Source of the DNA: an uncultured beta proteobacterium
GTDB taxonomy: Bacteria; Pseudomonadota; Gammaproteobacteria; Burkholderiales; Burkholderiaceae_C
Direction of reading: 5' to 3'
Length of the DNA: 64,000 nucleotides
NCBI GenBank assembly: GCA_903873485.1
Contig: CAIQOO010000185.1
Coordinates: forward strand, 1 to 64,000
The notes beneath the pieces were generated by a model. The model was given only the letters and a program-made list of their open reading frames with translations. It searched no databases and had not been told where the DNA came from. The position numbers were made by a program, and so were the translations under genes. Of the stretch, positions 63,676 through 64,000 are shown piece by piece (position 1 is the first letter of the stretch; each line of letters begins with the position of its first letter).

Positions 63676-64000
63676 AACCTGACAACCCGATGAATGACAT
63701 TGAGGCGATTGCCCGGCTGTTGCCGCCATTTCCCAAAGTTGTGCTGCAACTGCTTGAATTGTTGCGCGATGAAGAGTCTTCGTTCGAGGTGATGGGGCGG
63801 CTGATCCGCAATGATCCGGTGCTGTCGGGCAACGTGCTGGGGTTGGCCAACCACATTCGGCGCCTGCACGCCTACTCTGACCTGACCGACCCGTTTGCCG
63901 CCGCTTCATTGATTGGGGTCAATCGGGTGCGCCGAATTGTCGTCAGCCTCGGCATGAACCGTTTTATTGGCGGCGGGGCCGGCAGCGACTTTTTTTTCAA
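63669..64000 (+). CDS. HDOD-domain signalling protein (5' part only)
   Basis: The first 110 codons, cut by the right edge. IEAIARLLPPFPKVVLQLLELLRDEESSFEVMGRLIRNDPVLSGNVLGLAN is the HDOD start, and SLIGVNRVRRIVVSLGMN its next conserved helix. HDOD proteins regulate c-di-GMP or stress signalling and often lack the catalytic HD residues. It is coupled to the preceding gene. Confidence 0.8.
   Translation, partial: MLKPDNPMNDIEAIARLLPPFPKVVLQLLELLRDEESSFEVMGRLIRNDPVLSGNVLGLANHIRRLHAYSDLTDPFAAASLIGVNRVRRIVVSLGMNRFIGGGAGSDFFF

Overview
The window looks like a chromosomal segment of a GC-rich betaproteobacterium of the family Comamonadaceae, probably close to Rhodoferax or Polaromonas. The evidence is a nitrogenase nifHD operon with a sigma-54/NifA promoter, the isc operon order iscR-iscS-iscU-iscA-hscB-hscA-fdx, the ribD-ribE-ribBA-ribH-nusB order with a degenerate RibA half, and a dense family of short dispersed repeats. 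The genus is inference from gene style and order; no 16S rRNA, tRNA or other marker RNA was seen.

Layout. 1-1475: start of nifHDK on the minus strand (nifD runs off the left end), with its -24/-12 promoter and NifA site at 1613-1739. 1880-10867: parC and parE, separated by a 4.4 kb restriction-modification module (double D12 adenine methyltransferase, AlwI-type endonuclease, BstYI/BglII-type endonuclease with apparently lost catalytic residues). 10989-17109: MFS transporter, a 41-residue protein, dapA, bamC-like lipoprotein, suhB, trmJ, cysE. 17222-21736: mog, two small proteins with matching C-termini, an MsbA-like ABC exporter, a lipocalin-like protein. 21951-31841: a type III-like defence locus in which the nuclease is a separate gene from the helicase and which contains a DUF4160/DUF2442 pair, an opposite-strand Phd/VapC toxin-antitoxin pair and an AAA ATPase with a nuclease-like C-terminus. 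31963-37440: isc operon with an IscR site. 37466-43851: dnaQ, then lysR, a type IIG restriction-modification gene, pirin and a WrbA-like flavodoxin. 44069-49599: TonB receptor, orphan periplasmic binding protein, hybrid histidine kinase and a convergent NarL-type regulator. 49638-55392: dnaE and tolQRA. 55526-60713: ribD-ribE-ribBA-ribH-nusB-aminotransferase. 60778-64000: Rha-like protein, a second two-component pair, a damaged DUF6398 gene, and a c-di-GMP/HDOD-type pair cut by the right end.

Two themes stand out. First, three different restriction-modification loci sit in 64 kb, each placed between genes that normally belong together (parE/parC) or beside core operons (isc, lysR-pirin). Second, a family of about 45-60 bp repeats occurs at least 15 times; most copies lie between genes, but about six lie inside protein genes and are read in frame (trmJ, the ABC exporter, the type III-like mod gene, hscA, ribD, and probably hscB), resembling the behaviour of Rickettsia palindromic elements.
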